64,000 bases of DNA from Aquilonibacter sp035507095 (GTDB lineage Bacteria > Vulcanimicrobiota > Vulcanimicrobiia > Vulcanimicrobiales > Vulcanimicrobiaceae): the NCBI GenBank assembly GCA_035507095.1, contig DATJOM010000041.1:62001-126000 (forward strand), written 5' to 3'. Below the pieces are notes generated by a model. The model saw only the letters and a program-made list of their open reading frames with translations. It did no database searches and had not been told where the DNA came from. Below are positions 17,806-26,842 of the stretch, in pieces. The stretch's first letter is position 1. Each line of letters starts with the position of its first letter. The translations under genes were made by a program, and so were the position numbers.

Positions 17806-18510
17806 ATGGTGAGCATGGGCACCGTTGCTCCGCGAAACCGACTGCTCTACCGAGCGCTGCTGGCATCGCTCGCGCTGCACCTATTGCTGCTCGCGTTCAT
17901 ACCCCCGCTTGCGAGCATCGAAGGCGGGCAAAACGTCGAGCTGCTCTCATTCGTGCGCGTCCAAACCGTGCACATCCAAACGCCCAAGCCGAAAGTCGAG
18001 CCGCCCGCCAAAGGGGCTTTGCAAGGGCCCGTCCCGTTCGTTTCACACGCACACGCGCCGGCGGTCGCTCTGCGCCCAGTGCAGCGTGCGCATGCGAGCG
18101 CCGCGCCGCAGCGTCAAATCGCACCCATTCTGGGTTCGGCCCAGCCGGGCAGCGTTGCGCAAGCCACGCGTCCACCGCTCGCTGCGACCCCGAGTGCAAC
18201 GCCCGGAACGCCGGCGCAAAACGATACCACGAGTCATCAGGCGGTTGGAGGCTACATGCCGCTCGGCGCTGATGAACCGATGCCCGTGCTCGACCCCGCA
18301 GTCCGCAAAGCGCTGCTTGCGCTCGGCGTGCACGTGACGCTGACGGTCGACGTCGACAGCGCCGGCCATACGAAGAGCGTCGCGTTTGAACCGCCGCTGG
18401 ATGATACCGTCGAGAAGCAGATTCGCTCGTTGCTCGCCTCGGCGCAATGGGACGCGGCGGTGTGTGGGGCGGGAATGACCTGCGAAGCGCAGGCTACGAT
18501 CAAACTCTAA
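17806..18510 (+). CDS. TonB-like energy-transducing protein
   Basis: A 234-residue protein: a short basic N-terminus, one membrane helix (ALLASLALHLLLLAFIPPLA), a Pro/Ala/Lys-rich periplasmic spacer (~residues 45-150), and a C-terminal ~80-residue domain. That domain contains VTLTVDVDSAGHTKSVAFEPPLDDTVEKQIRSLL, the TonB/TolA C-terminal pattern. Two cysteines (AVCGAGMTCEA) near the end could form a disulphide. It would span from the inner membrane toward an outer-membrane partner; no ExbBD or receptor gene is adjacent. The exact start among ATG 17806, GTG 17809 and ATG 17815 is unsettled. Confidence 0.75.
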   Translation: MVSMGTVAPRNRLLYRALLASLALHLLLLAFIPPLASIEGGQNVELLSFVRVQTVHIQTPKPKVEPPAKGALQGPVPFVSHAHAPAVALRPVQRAHASAAPQRQIAPILGSAQPGSVAQATRPPLAATPSATPGTPAQNDTTSHQAVGGYMPLGADEPMPVLDPAVRKALLALGVHVTLTVDVDSAGHTKSVAFEPPLDDTVEKQIRSLLASAQWDAAVCGAGMTCEAQATIKL

Positions 18511-18922
18511 GAATCGACGCGTGCGCGCCGATCTCGCGCGCCGCGACCACCACATCGCCGCCATTGGCCAGCACGGCAAAGCCCAAGTCCGCAAATCCCG
18601 TCTCGCCCTCAACGACGCCGGTCACAAAAAGTAGCGCCGCAGACTTGGTCGTGCGCAATTCCGTACGCACCTGACGTAACTCGCGGACGCGCGATGCACG
18701 AGCGCTCGAGAATCGACGTGCCACAAGCGCGAGCCGCCCACCGGCAAACGTACCGTTGACGCGCAGCAACCCGCGATTGCGATCGACAATCTCTCGCGCA
18801 GCGAACGTCGCGTTCCAGAAAATCGCCAATCGGCCCCGATACGCATACTCACATGCAAAGCGCGTGGCGAGCGCAAGCGCATCGCCTTCCTCGATACCGT
18901 GCGCCGAAAAGATCGCGGGCAT
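18500..18922 (-). CDS. Hypothetical protein, start uncertain
   Basis: An open frame of 140 residues from the ATG at 18922, directly downstream of the arginase gene. The frame is open further upstream to a stop at 19074-19076. The additional residues LNVLAIAGDPSRPGG look genuinely coding (a first beta-strand and loop), but the only possible start there is CTG at 19000. The interior (RLAIFWNATFAAREIV, RGLLRVNGTFAGGRLALVARRF) is weakly reminiscent of an endonuclease/exonuclease/phosphatase fold; this is not a firm assignment. It overlaps the convergent TonB-like gene by 11 nt. Confidence 0.5.
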   Translation of the reverse strand: MPAIFSAHGIEEGDALALATRFACEYAYRGRLAIFWNATFAAREIVDRNRGLLRVNGTFAGGRLALVARRFSSARASRVRELRQVRTELRTTKSAALLFVTGVVEGETGFADLGFAVLANGGDVVVAAREIGAHASILRV

Positions 18923-19005
18923 GCGTGCATCGATCGCCTCCGCTGCGGCGCGTATGCCACCGGGCCGGCTCGGGTCGCCGGCGATTGCGAGGACGTTCAG
19001 CTGTC

Positions 19006-19899
19006 TTATAGGATCGATTTTCCGAGCGCCGAGCAGATCAAACCGACGGCGAGCGCCGCAGTTTGATTGCGAGTATCAAGAATCGGATTGATCTCGACCA
19101 TCTCGAGCGACTGGAGTAGCCCCGATTCATAGAGCATCTCCATCGCTAAATGCGCTTCACGAAAACTCAAACCGCCCTTGACCGGTGTTCCGGTGCCGGG
19201 CGCTTCACTCGGATCGATCGCATCCATATCAAAGGAAACGTGAATCGGGCGACCGCTCGCGCCGACTATTTCAAGCGCCTGTTGCATGACGCCCGTCATC
19301 CCGTGCTTGTCGACATCGGTCATCGAAAATGCGCGCACACCGGATTCGCGCAACAAGCGCTTTTCGACCTCGTCGACGTCGCGTAGACCGATCTGCACGG
19401 TGGTTTGCGGCATCGCGAAGCCGTTCTTCAGCGCAAACCACAGCGGCATGCCGTGCACGTTGCCGCTCGGCGAACTTTCGGGGTTATTGATATCGGAGTG
19501 CGCATCTATCCACACCAGACCCGGCGGCGTCGAACGCACACGAGTCAATCCCGCAAGCGTGCCCATCGCGATCGAGTGATCGCCACCGAGTACGATCGGT
19601 AGACCGCCGCTGCGCACGCTTTCCTCAACCAGTCGTGCCAACTCGGTGTTCACACTTTGGATCACGTCAAAGTATTTTGCCGACGCGCTGTCGACCGCGG
19701 CTGACTCCCGGATCGGCACCGGCAAGTTGCCATGATCGAGCACTTCGGGAATGCCGAGCTCGCGAAGGCGTTCGTGCAACCGCGCGTAGCGAATCGCCGA
19801 AGGTCCCATATCGACGCCGCGCCGGCTCGCGCCCAGATCCATCGGCACGCCGATGATATCGACGCGGGCGGTGCGACTGTGATTGGCGCGGGTTACCAT
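19006..19899 (-). CDS. rocF: Arginase
   Basis: A 297-residue ureohydrolase hydrolysing L-arginine to ornithine and urea. Manganese-ligand motifs are present: GGDHSIAMG, WIDAHSDINNPESS, and SFDMDAIDPSEAPGTGTPVKGG. The arginase-type N-terminus VDIIGVPMDLGASRRGVDMGPSAIR favours arginase over agmatinase. The ATG at 19899 overlaps the stop of the DUF5069 gene (ATGGTAA), so translation is probably coupled. Confidence 0.93.
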   Translation of the reverse strand: MVTRANHSRTARVDIIGVPMDLGASRRGVDMGPSAIRYARLHERLRELGIPEVLDHGNLPVPIRESAAVDSASAKYFDVIQSVNTELARLVEESVRSGGLPIVLGGDHSIAMGTLAGLTRVRSTPPGLVWIDAHSDINNPESSPSGNVHGMPLWFALKNGFAMPQTTVQIGLRDVDEVEKRLLRESGVRAFSMTDVDKHGMTGVMQQALEIVGASGRPIHVSFDMDAIDPSEAPGTGTPVKGGLSFREAHLAMEMLYESGLLQSLEMVEINPILDTRNQTAALAVGLICSALGKSIL

Positions 19900-20357
19900 A
19901 TTGCGGTGATTCCTTCGGTCGGTCGATTCGGAAAGATGCGTTTGAGTAGCCAGGTTATACCGTAGCTCAGCGGATTCGCGAGCGGCTTGCACCAGCGCAT
20001 GCCTCGCGCGTATCCGTCGTCAACGTCGAGTGCGTAGAAAAACCCGCCCAATCTGCGCGGCGCGGTCGCGGTCCACCAGCGCCCGCGGTCCATAGAAAAG
20101 GCGTCGCGCCGAAGCAGCGCGTCGACCACCGCGCGGTCGTCGGGGGCGGCAGCAACAATCTGTGCAAACGTGCGATGGCCGACGCCGAGTCTATGCAAGA
20201 ATTCCGTATCGACCGGCGATTGACCGTACAAGTACGCGCCGAGCGTGCCGTGGAGTGCAGCACGCGTTTTGTCGATCAAGCGCGGCAGCCACATAACCCC
20301 GTCGATTTCTTCTCGCCAACGGCGTGGCGCCTCGCGTCGCAAATCCGGTACCCGCAT
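19893..20357 (-). CDS. DUF5069 domain protein
   Basis: A 154-residue protein with the DUF5069 pattern: PRRWREEIDGVMWLPRLIDKTRAALHGTLGAYLYG near the N-terminus and a following FLHRLGVGHRTFAQIV. No catalytic site is known for the family. The ATG at 20357 was chosen because the conserved region starts at once; residues further upstream overlap the divergent lipoprotein gene. It overlaps arginase by 7 nt, suggesting a shared transcript. Confidence 0.75.
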   Translation of the reverse strand: MRVPDLRREAPRRWREEIDGVMWLPRLIDKTRAALHGTLGAYLYGQSPVDTEFLHRLGVGHRTFAQIVAAAPDDRAVVDALLRRDAFSMDRGRWWTATAPRRLGGFFYALDVDDGYARGMRWCKPLANPLSYGITWLLKRIFPNRPTEGITAIW

Positions 20358-20412
20358 CTCGCGCCGCTTCGGTACGAAGGCTTGCGCCTCCCGGAGTCGT
20401 AGCTTAGCCACA

Positions 20413-21435
20413 ATGAAGCACACGGCCGTAGCCGCGCTGCTGGCAGCGGTTTGCGCGTTTGCGCTCGCCGGGTGCGGCCGCCACCCCGGACCCAAACCGG
20501 GACAGCTGACGCTCGGGATGGTTACCGACGTCGGCGGACTCGGCGACCGCTCGTTCAACGACTCGGCGTACCGCGGACTGCTGCGCGCAAAATCCGAACT
20601 CGGCGCCTACGTGCAGGTGCTGCAATCGCGTTCGGCGGCCGACTACCAGCCCAATCTCATCGCGCTCACGAACCTGCATTTTGGCATGATCTACGCCATC
20701 GGGTTTTTGATGGGCCTCGATCTCGATTCGGTTGCCAAGCAAAATCCGACGCAGCGGTACGCGATCATCGACGCCGTGATCGACGATCCCAACGTCGTCT
20801 CGATCACTTTTCGCGAGCAGGACGGTTCGTTTCTCGCAGGCGCGCTCGCGGCGATGGTGAGCAAGACGCACCACATCGCGTTCTTGGGCGGTCAAGATAT
20901 TCCACTGATCCGCAAGTTCGAAGCGGGGTACATCGCGGGGGCGCGTGAGATCGACTCGGCGATTAAGGTCGACGTGAAGTACGCGGGCAGCTTCGACGAC
21001 GTCGCTGCCGGACAAGAGCTCTCCGACGTGCTCTTTAATGAAGGCGCGGACATCATCTACACCGCGGCGGGTAAGGTTGGACTCGGGACCGCCGATGCGG
21101 TTAAGACGCGCGAGGGTTGCTACATGATCGGCGTCGACTCCGATCAGGACGATCTCGTGCCCGGCAAGATCTTGACCTCGATGGTCAAGAAGGTCGACGT
21201 CGCCGTCTTCGAGGTTGCGCAAGCGCTGCGCGAAGGCAAACCAATGCACGGCCATGTCGTCTTCGGTTTGAAGGACGGTGCAATCGGCTTGACCGACTTC
21301 AAGTACACAAAGGCCGCGATCGGTCCGGCGAATCTTGCACGGCTCGCACGCATCCAAGCCGCGATCCGCAGCGGCAAAATCGTACCGCCCGACACGCGCG
21401 AAGCACTCGCCGCCTTCAAACCGGTGCCGCTCTAG
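20413..21435 (+). CDS. BMP-family ABC transporter substrate-binding lipoprotein
   Basis: A 340-residue exported lipoprotein: the signal peptide ends ALAGC with Cys21 lipidated. It then shows the basic-membrane-protein/PnrA-type fold, with GMVTDVGGLGDRSFNDSAYRGLLRA (family nucleoside-site region), FREQDGSFLAGALAA, and ADIIYTAAGKVGLG. The family binds purine nucleosides or related molecules. It is followed by a fused ATPase and two permeases, a complete importer. Confidence 0.92.
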   Translation: MKHTAVAALLAAVCAFALAGCGRHPGPKPGQLTLGMVTDVGGLGDRSFNDSAYRGLLRAKSELGAYVQVLQSRSAADYQPNLIALTNLHFGMIYAIGFLMGLDLDSVAKQNPTQRYAIIDAVIDDPNVVSITFREQDGSFLAGALAAMVSKTHHIAFLGGQDIPLIRKFEAGYIAGAREIDSAIKVDVKYAGSFDDVAAGQELSDVLFNEGADIIYTAAGKVGLGTADAVKTREGCYMIGVDSDQDDLVPGKILTSMVKKVDVAVFEVAQALREGKPMHGHVVFGLKDGAIGLTDFKYTKAAIGPANLARLARIQAAIRSGKIVPPDTREALAAFKPVPL

Positions 21436-21448
21436 TGGCAGGCCGGCG

Positions 21449-22870
21449 ATGATTGGACGCGAGGAACCCGCGCTCTCGCTGCGCGGTATCCGCAAGACCT
21501 TTCCGGGCGTCGTGGCGGTCGACGGCGTGGATCTCGAGTTGTATCCCGGCGAAATTCAGGCGCTCGTAGGCGAGAACGGGGCGGGAAAGTCGACGCTCGC
21601 AGCGATCGCCTTCGGCGAGTTGCAGCCCGACGATGGTGAGGTTATTGCACGCGGTGCCGTCGGTCTCGTGCACCAACACTTTGAATTGATCGGACGGCTG
21701 CGCGTATGGCAAAACGTGCTGCTCGGACGCGAGCCGCGTCGCGGCTGGCAGATCGACGCAGCCGCGGCCCGCGCTCGCGTGCTCGAAATCGCCGCACGCT
21801 ACGGCCTCGAGATCGACCCCGATGCATTCGTTGAAACCTTGCCCATCGGCGTGCAACAACGCGTCGAGCTTCTTCGCGAACTCGATCGAGAGCCGGCCGT
21901 GCTGCTGCTCGACGAGCCGACGGCCGCGCTTGCCCCGGCCGAGATCGAGCGCTTCTTTACGACAATCGTGCAGCTGGCCCAGCACGGCACGGCGATCATG
22001 ATCGTGACGCACAAGTTGCAAGAGGTGATCGCCTACGCCAATCGCGTGACGGTGATGCGTCACGGCAAGATCGTCGCGCGCGCGCTCACCCGCGAAACCA
22101 GCGTCGAGGCGATCGCGCGCGCGATGGTCGGCGGCGAAGTCCCTGCGGTCGTAGAACGCGCGGCGACGCAACTCGTCCCGACGCTGCACGTCAAAGACCT
22201 CGTTGCCGGAAGCGGTGCGACGCAGCTCAACAACTTCTTCCTCGACGTGCGCGGTGGCGAGATCGTCGGTATCGCCGGCGTCGAGGGCAACGGACAGACG
22301 ACGTTGGCCGACGCGCTCACCGGTATGTGCGAATACACCGGCGTCATCGAGCGGCGCGGCACGCTCGGGGTTATTCCGCAAGATCGCCACCTCGAAGCCC
22401 TCGTGATGAATTGGTCGCTGGTCGATAACGCGTTGCTCGGGCGTCAACATCGCAAAGCCGCACGGCGCGGACTCACGCTCGACCGCGAGCGCGCGCGGCA
22501 CGATACGCAAAATATCCGCGAGCGCTTCGACGTGCGCGCGGCAAGTCTCGACGTTGCCGTGCGTACGCTCTCAGGTGGCAACCAACAGAAGCTTGTCGTC
22601 GGCCGAGCACTCATCGACGGGCCGGATCTCGTGCTCGCATACAATCCGACGCGTGGCATCGACATTGGGGCCGGTGCGCTCGTGCAATCTCGCTTGATGG
22701 AGGCGCGCAACCGCGGTGCGGCGGTACTCCTAATCTCGTTCGAACTCGATGAGATCCTCGCGCTCGCCGATCACGTGATCGTCATGTATCGCGGCGCGGT
22801 GCTCGGCAGTTTCGATCGCGCGCAATTCGACCGCGCGGAGATCGGGCGGATGATGGCGGGCTCACAATGA
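21449..22870 (+). CDS. ABC transporter ATPase with two nucleotide-binding domains (nucleoside type)
   Basis: 473 residues in two NBDs. The first has Walker A GENGAGKST and Walker B VLLLDEPTAAL; its signature motif is degenerate (LPIGVQQRVELLREL). The second has an atypical Walker A (GVEGNGQTT) but a good signature (LSGGNQQKLVVGRAL), and its Walker B region reads DLVLAYNPTRGID, lacking the usual DEP. This split of active and degenerate motifs is typical of the RbsA/sugar-nucleoside ATPases. It overlaps the first permease by 4 nt. Confidence 0.93.
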   Translation: MIGREEPALSLRGIRKTFPGVVAVDGVDLELYPGEIQALVGENGAGKSTLAAIAFGELQPDDGEVIARGAVGLVHQHFELIGRLRVWQNVLLGREPRRGWQIDAAAARARVLEIAARYGLEIDPDAFVETLPIGVQQRVELLRELDREPAVLLLDEPTAALAPAEIERFFTTIVQLAQHGTAIMIVTHKLQEVIAYANRVTVMRHGKIVARALTRETSVEAIARAMVGGEVPAVVERAATQLVPTLHVKDLVAGSGATQLNNFFLDVRGGEIVGIAGVEGNGQTTLADALTGMCEYTGVIERRGTLGVIPQDRHLEALVMNWSLVDNALLGRQHRKAARRGLTLDRERARHDTQNIRERFDVRAASLDVAVRTLSGGNQQKLVVGRALIDGPDLVLAYNPTRGIDIGAGALVQSRLMEARNRGAAVLLISFELDEILALADHVIVMYRGAVLGSFDRAQFDRAEIGRMMAGSQ

Positions 22871-23898
22871 GGGGCTCGCGAGTGAAACGCACTTTGACCG
22901 GGCCGGTCGGCGCGATCGTCTTGATCGTTGTCTTGATGGCGCTCGCGATGCTCGTTGCCGGCGTCAGTCCGGTCGACGGCTTTCGCGCACTTATCGTGGG
23001 CGCGCTCGGTGGCCGCAACGAGATCGGCGAAACGCTCGTCGCCACGACCGCGCTCCTCTTCCCGGCGCTCGGGATCTGCCTCGCGTTTCGCGCCGGACTC
23101 TTCAATATCGGCGCCGAGGGCCAACTGCTCGTCGGCGCACTCTGCGCGGGAGCGATTGGCGCAGTGCTTACCATTCCCGGCCCGTTCGGCATCATCGTGT
23201 TGCTCGTCGCTGGGGCAATCGGTGGCGGCGCGTGGGGCGCAATCGCCGGATGGATGAAAGCGCGTTTCGGCGCAAATGAGATTATTGCCACGTTGATGCT
23301 CAACTTCGTGGCGGCCTACTTCGCGCTCGAACTCGTCAGTGGTCCGCTGCGGGGACCGCTCGCGGCGGGCGCCGAGACCGCGTGGCTCGATCCGAAGTAC
23401 TGGCTGCCGACACTCTTGCCCGGCACGCGGCTTTCGATTGCACTGGTGCTTGCTGCTGTGCTTGCCGTCTTTTTGCAGTGGGTTTTCACGCGCACCGTTT
23501 TCGGCTACGATCTTCGCGCGAGCGGCGAAGCGCCCGAAGCGGCGCGCCGCAGCGGCATCAATATCGCGAAGCTCACGTGGCTCGCGCTCACGCTCTCCGG
23601 CGCGATCGCCGGACTCGGCGGCGCGACCATCGTGACCGGCGAGCTGCACCGCTTCAACACGCAACTCTCACCCGGATACGGCTTCACCGCGATCGCCGTC
23701 GCGCTCGTCGGTGACCTGCAGCCGCTGTGGATCTGTCTCGCGGCGTTTGGCTTCGGTATCCTCGAATCGGGTGGACTCGCGATGCAAGCCAGCGCGCAGG
23801 TCCCTAAAGACGCGATTCACGTGATCGAAGGCCTGATCATCTTCGTGTTGGCGGCTCGCCGTTATGTTGCGACGCGCGTCGAAGGAGGGCCGGTGTGA
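22867..23898 (+). CDS. Nucleoside ABC transporter permease 1
   Basis: A 343-residue membrane protein with about 9-10 helices and the BPD_transp_2 pattern: GEFIVATTALLFP-type entry (here GETLVATTALLFPALGICLAFRAGLFNIGAEGQLLVGA) and the EAA-like cytoplasmic loop RASGEAPEAARRSGINIAKLTWLAL. It pairs with the next gene as a heterodimer. Its ATG overlaps the ATPase stop and its stop overlaps the next GTG. Confidence 0.93.
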   Translation: MRGSRVKRTLTGPVGAIVLIVVLMALAMLVAGVSPVDGFRALIVGALGGRNEIGETLVATTALLFPALGICLAFRAGLFNIGAEGQLLVGALCAGAIGAVLTIPGPFGIIVLLVAGAIGGGAWGAIAGWMKARFGANEIIATLMLNFVAAYFALELVSGPLRGPLAAGAETAWLDPKYWLPTLLPGTRLSIALVLAAVLAVFLQWVFTRTVFGYDLRASGEAPEAARRSGINIAKLTWLALTLSGAIAGLGGATIVTGELHRFNTQLSPGYGFTAIAVALVGDLQPLWICLAAFGFGILESGGLAMQASAQVPKDAIHVIEGLIIFVLAARRYVATRVEGGPV

Positions 23899-24755
23899 CT
23901 GCACTACTCGTCACGCTGATCGTGCTCACGCTGATCAAATCCACGCCGATTATCTATGCTGCCCTTGGCGGTGTAATCTCCGAACGGTCGGGGGTCATCA
24001 ATATCGGGCTCGAAGGCATGATGGCGGCCGGCGCTTTTGTCGCCGTGGCCGTCTCGTTTGCAACCCACAGTCCGGTCGCGGGCGTCCTTGCGGGCATCGC
24101 CGCGGGCGCGTGCTTTGGATATCTCCTCGCGTTTGCTTCGACACGCTTCAAGGTCGACCAGATCGTGGCGGGGACCGGCATCAACTTGATTTGCGCGGGC
24201 GGTGCCGCATATGGACTGGTCGTGCTCTTCAATCAGCCGGGCGCGAGCCCGCAGGTCGCGAGTCTGGGAACGCGCTATTGGATCATGATCGCCGGTGCGT
24301 TTGTCATCGCGCTCTTTTTGCAGTGGCTGCTCTACCGCACGCCGTGGGGACTACGGATCCGAGCGTCCGGCGAAAATCCAAGCGCCGTCGTCTCGGCGGG
24401 ACTCGATCCACTTTTGCTGCGCACGTACGCCGTCGTCATCAGCGGCGCGCTGGCCGGACTCGGCGGCGCCTTCCTCTCGATCGGCGAGTTGAATCTCTAC
24501 TCCGACGGAATGACCGCCGGCCGCGGCTTTATCGCACTTGCCGCCGTGATCTTCGGTCGTTGGAATCCGCTCGGAGCGACCGCGGCCTGCGTGGTCTTCG
24601 GCTTCTTCGAAGCGTTGCAATACGTGCTGCAGGGTGAGGTCGCGTGGCTTCCGGCAAATGCGCTGCAAGCATTGCCGTACATCGCGGCGCTCATCGCGCT
24701 CGCGGGCGTCACAGGAAGAGTGCGCGCGCCGGCTGCCGACGGCGTTCCGTTTTAG
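23895..24755 (+). CDS. Nucleoside ABC transporter permease 2
   Basis: A 286-residue membrane protein homologous to the upstream permease: LGGVISERSGVINIGLEGMMAAGAFVAV at the N-terminus and the coupling loop RIRASGENPSAVVSAGLDPLLLRTYAVVISG. Start GTG at 23895 (GTGA overlap). It is the last gene of the four-gene importer operon and ends 52 nt before the beta-lactamase-like gene. Confidence 0.93.
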   Translation: MTALLVTLIVLTLIKSTPIIYAALGGVISERSGVINIGLEGMMAAGAFVAVAVSFATHSPVAGVLAGIAAGACFGYLLAFASTRFKVDQIVAGTGINLICAGGAAYGLVVLFNQPGASPQVASLGTRYWIMIAGAFVIALFLQWLLYRTPWGLRIRASGENPSAVVSAGLDPLLLRTYAVVISGALAGLGGAFLSIGELNLYSDGMTAGRGFIALAAVIFGRWNPLGATAACVVFGFFEALQYVLQGEVAWLPANALQALPYIAALIALAGVTGRVRAPAADGVPF

Positions 24756-24789
24756 TATTGTAACGCCGCAAAAAAATGCTTGCATCGTG

Positions 24790-24798
24790 TGATATACT
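24790..24798 (+). promoter_or_regulatory. Candidate extended -10 promoter element
   Basis: TGATATACT: TG, one base, then TATACT, a good extended -10. Transcription would start around 24803-24806, just before the GTG at 24808, implying a leaderless or nearly leaderless mRNA. No convincing -35 hexamer is visible. Confidence 0.45.
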
Positions 24799-24807
24799 GC
24801 GAACAAC

Positions 24808-25806
24808 GTGGGCGATTTACGGGCGATACGAAACGTCATTGCCATTGTCGCTGGGATCCTAATGCCGTTCCTGGGGATCTGTTCGCCTGCGCGCGCGACG
24901 CTTGTCCCCCCGCCCATGCAATCACTACGAGCCGATCTTCACCGGCTCGTTATTCATTTTCCGGCGTCCACTGCGGTTGAAGTGATGGACCTCTCAACCG
25001 GGTACCGCGTCGGCTACAATGCCGGCGCAGCGATGCCTGCGGCATCGACGATCAAGGTCCCGGTGATGGTCGAGGTCTTCCGTCAATTGGAAGAGGGGCG
25101 TTTCGATCTCGATCGCCGTGTCACGTTGCTCGCGAGCGACAAGGACTACGGGTCGGGCGATTTGTGCGACGCGCCGGTCGGCGGCACGTACTCGATCGAC
25201 GACCTGCTCGCGAAGATGATCGACGTCAGCGATAACACGGCGACCAACATGCTCATCCGGCTCGTCGGCTTACATAACATCAATCGCGAAATGGCCGACC
25301 TCGGCTTGCAGCACACTCGCCTGGAAGGCTATGTACGCACAGACACCTGGTCCGTGCGCCAAGCACTCGAGTCGTCGCCGGCCGACATGGTACATCTCTT
25401 GGCGATGATGGCCAAGCGCGAGCTTGTCGACGATTGGTCGTCGAACGAGATGATCTCGATTCTCGAAGACGATCAGATCAACACGCTTTTGCCCGAGCCG
25501 CTCCCGGAGGGGATCGCGATCGCGCACAAGACCGGCAGCTTCTTCGATACACTCAATGACGTCGGCATCGTCTACGGCGACGCGCCCTACGTGATAGCTG
25601 TGATGACGACGCATCTGCCGTCGCTCGACATGGGGCGCACGTTCATACGCACGCTGTCATTGCTGACATTCCAACAAGAGGCGCGCATGGCCGAGTGGCG
25701 CAGCGTAGCCGGCATCGGTGCATTCGACGCAACCAACGGCATTACCGCGCCGGATTTGCGCTACTGGCAACACAGCTCGGCTTCTTCGAGCAACGGGCCA
25801 AACTAG
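24808..25806 (+). CDS. Exported serine hydrolase of beta-lactamase class A fold
   Basis: A 332-residue protein with an N-terminal signal peptide (basic RAIRN, hydrophobic VIAIVAGILMPFLGICS, then PARA). The penicillin-recognising motifs are present: Ser80-T-I-Lys83 (SxxK), SDN at 141-143, and HKTG at 240-243. The omega-loop ExxLN containing the deacylating glutamate of true class A enzymes is not seen; the aligned stretch TRLEGYVRTDTWSVRQALE has valine where Glu166 would be. It may be a DD-peptidase, esterase or penicillin-binding protein rather than a working beta-lactamase. The GTG start follows an extended -10 element. Confidence 0.82.
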   Translation: MGDLRAIRNVIAIVAGILMPFLGICSPARATLVPPPMQSLRADLHRLVIHFPASTAVEVMDLSTGYRVGYNAGAAMPAASTIKVPVMVEVFRQLEEGRFDLDRRVTLLASDKDYGSGDLCDAPVGGTYSIDDLLAKMIDVSDNTATNMLIRLVGLHNINREMADLGLQHTRLEGYVRTDTWSVRQALESSPADMVHLLAMMAKRELVDDWSSNEMISILEDDQINTLLPEPLPEGIAIAHKTGSFFDTLNDVGIVYGDAPYVIAVMTTHLPSLDMGRTFIRTLSLLTFQQEARMAEWRSVAGIGAFDATNGITAPDLRYWQHSSASSSNGPN

Positions 25807-25832
25807 CGGCGCAGTCTAGGCTGCTTACCGAG

Positions 25833-26777
25833 CTATACCGTTGCTTTCTGTCGCGTTGAATAGGTTGCGGTGAGCCATTGGCTCCACGCCGGATCTTGAT
25901 TGCGCACGGCGCGTTGATATGTTTCCGAGAGCATGCGCGTGATTGGGCCGAGCGAACCGTCGCTCACGATGCGCCGATCGACCGACGCGATATGCCCGAT
26001 ACCCGCAGCCGTTCCGGTAAAGAAAAGTTCGTCGGCAGCGTACAGCTCGCCGCGGTCGATCGAGCGTTCGATCGTCTCGAGTCCAAGCGACATCGCGATA
26101 TCCATGATTGCGCGGCGCGTGCACCCTTCGAGCACATTCTGCGATGGATCCGGCGTCAGTAATTTCCCGTCGCGCACGAGAAAAACGTTCTCCGCCGAAC
26201 CTTCAGCGACGTGTCCGTCGTGCGAGAGTAAAATCGCTTCGTCATAGCCGTTGACGATCGCTTCGCTTTTCGCGAGCGCGGAGTTTACGTACAAGCCGGT
26301 AATCTTTGCACGCGGCGGCGCCATCGTATCGTCGGCACGGCGCCAGGAGCTAATGCACACGTTGAGGCCCTTGGTCGTATCCAAATAGGGACTAAACGGA
26401 ACCGGCACGATAGCAAACGCGTCGGGCACGTTGTGCAAGCGCACGCCGATGTCTTCGGCCGCCTTATAAATGAAGGGGCGAATGTAGATGTCGGTCTCGA
26501 AATGGTTGAGCGCGCACAACTCCGTGGTGATATCGATCAGGTGCTCGACCGAATGCGGCACGCTCATCATCAGAATCTTCGCCGAGGTTCTTAGGCGCTC
26601 GTAGTGCTCGCGCAAGAGCACGAGATAGAGCTCGCGATCCGGCTGGCTCCAATAGCCGCGAATACCTTCGAAACATCCCGTGCCGTACTGCAAGCCGTGC
26701 GTGAGCAGCCCGACTTTTGCTTCGTCATAGCGACAGAAGGTGCCGCCGGCGTAGACGGTAATCGACGAGAGATCCAC
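25833..26777 (-). CDS. ilvE: Branched-chain amino acid aminotransferase
   Basis: A 314-residue class IV PLP aminotransferase, the last step of Val/Leu/Ile synthesis. The first half is YAGGTFCRYDEAKVGLLTHGLQYGTGCFEGIRGY. The PLP lysine lies in AKITGLYVNSALAKSEA, followed by DEAILLSHDGHVAEGSAENVFLV and LEGCTRRAIMD. Start GTG at 26777 with AAGGAG about 12 nt upstream. It is divergent from chrA and convergent with the beta-lactamase-like gene. Confidence 0.93.
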   Translation of the reverse strand: MDLSSITVYAGGTFCRYDEAKVGLLTHGLQYGTGCFEGIRGYWSQPDRELYLVLLREHYERLRTSAKILMMSVPHSVEHLIDITTELCALNHFETDIYIRPFIYKAAEDIGVRLHNVPDAFAIVPVPFSPYLDTTKGLNVCISSWRRADDTMAPPRAKITGLYVNSALAKSEAIVNGYDEAILLSHDGHVAEGSAENVFLVRDGKLLTPDPSQNVLEGCTRRAIMDIAMSLGLETIERSIDRGELYAADELFFTGTAAGIGHIASVDRRIVSDGSLGPITRMLSETYQRAVRNQDPAWSQWLTATYSTRQKATV

Positions 26778-26842
26778 GGGCTTTAAACACTCCTTAAACG
26801 ATCAGAGGTTGCTGTTTGCGGGGTGGCGCACCTCTACCGCGC

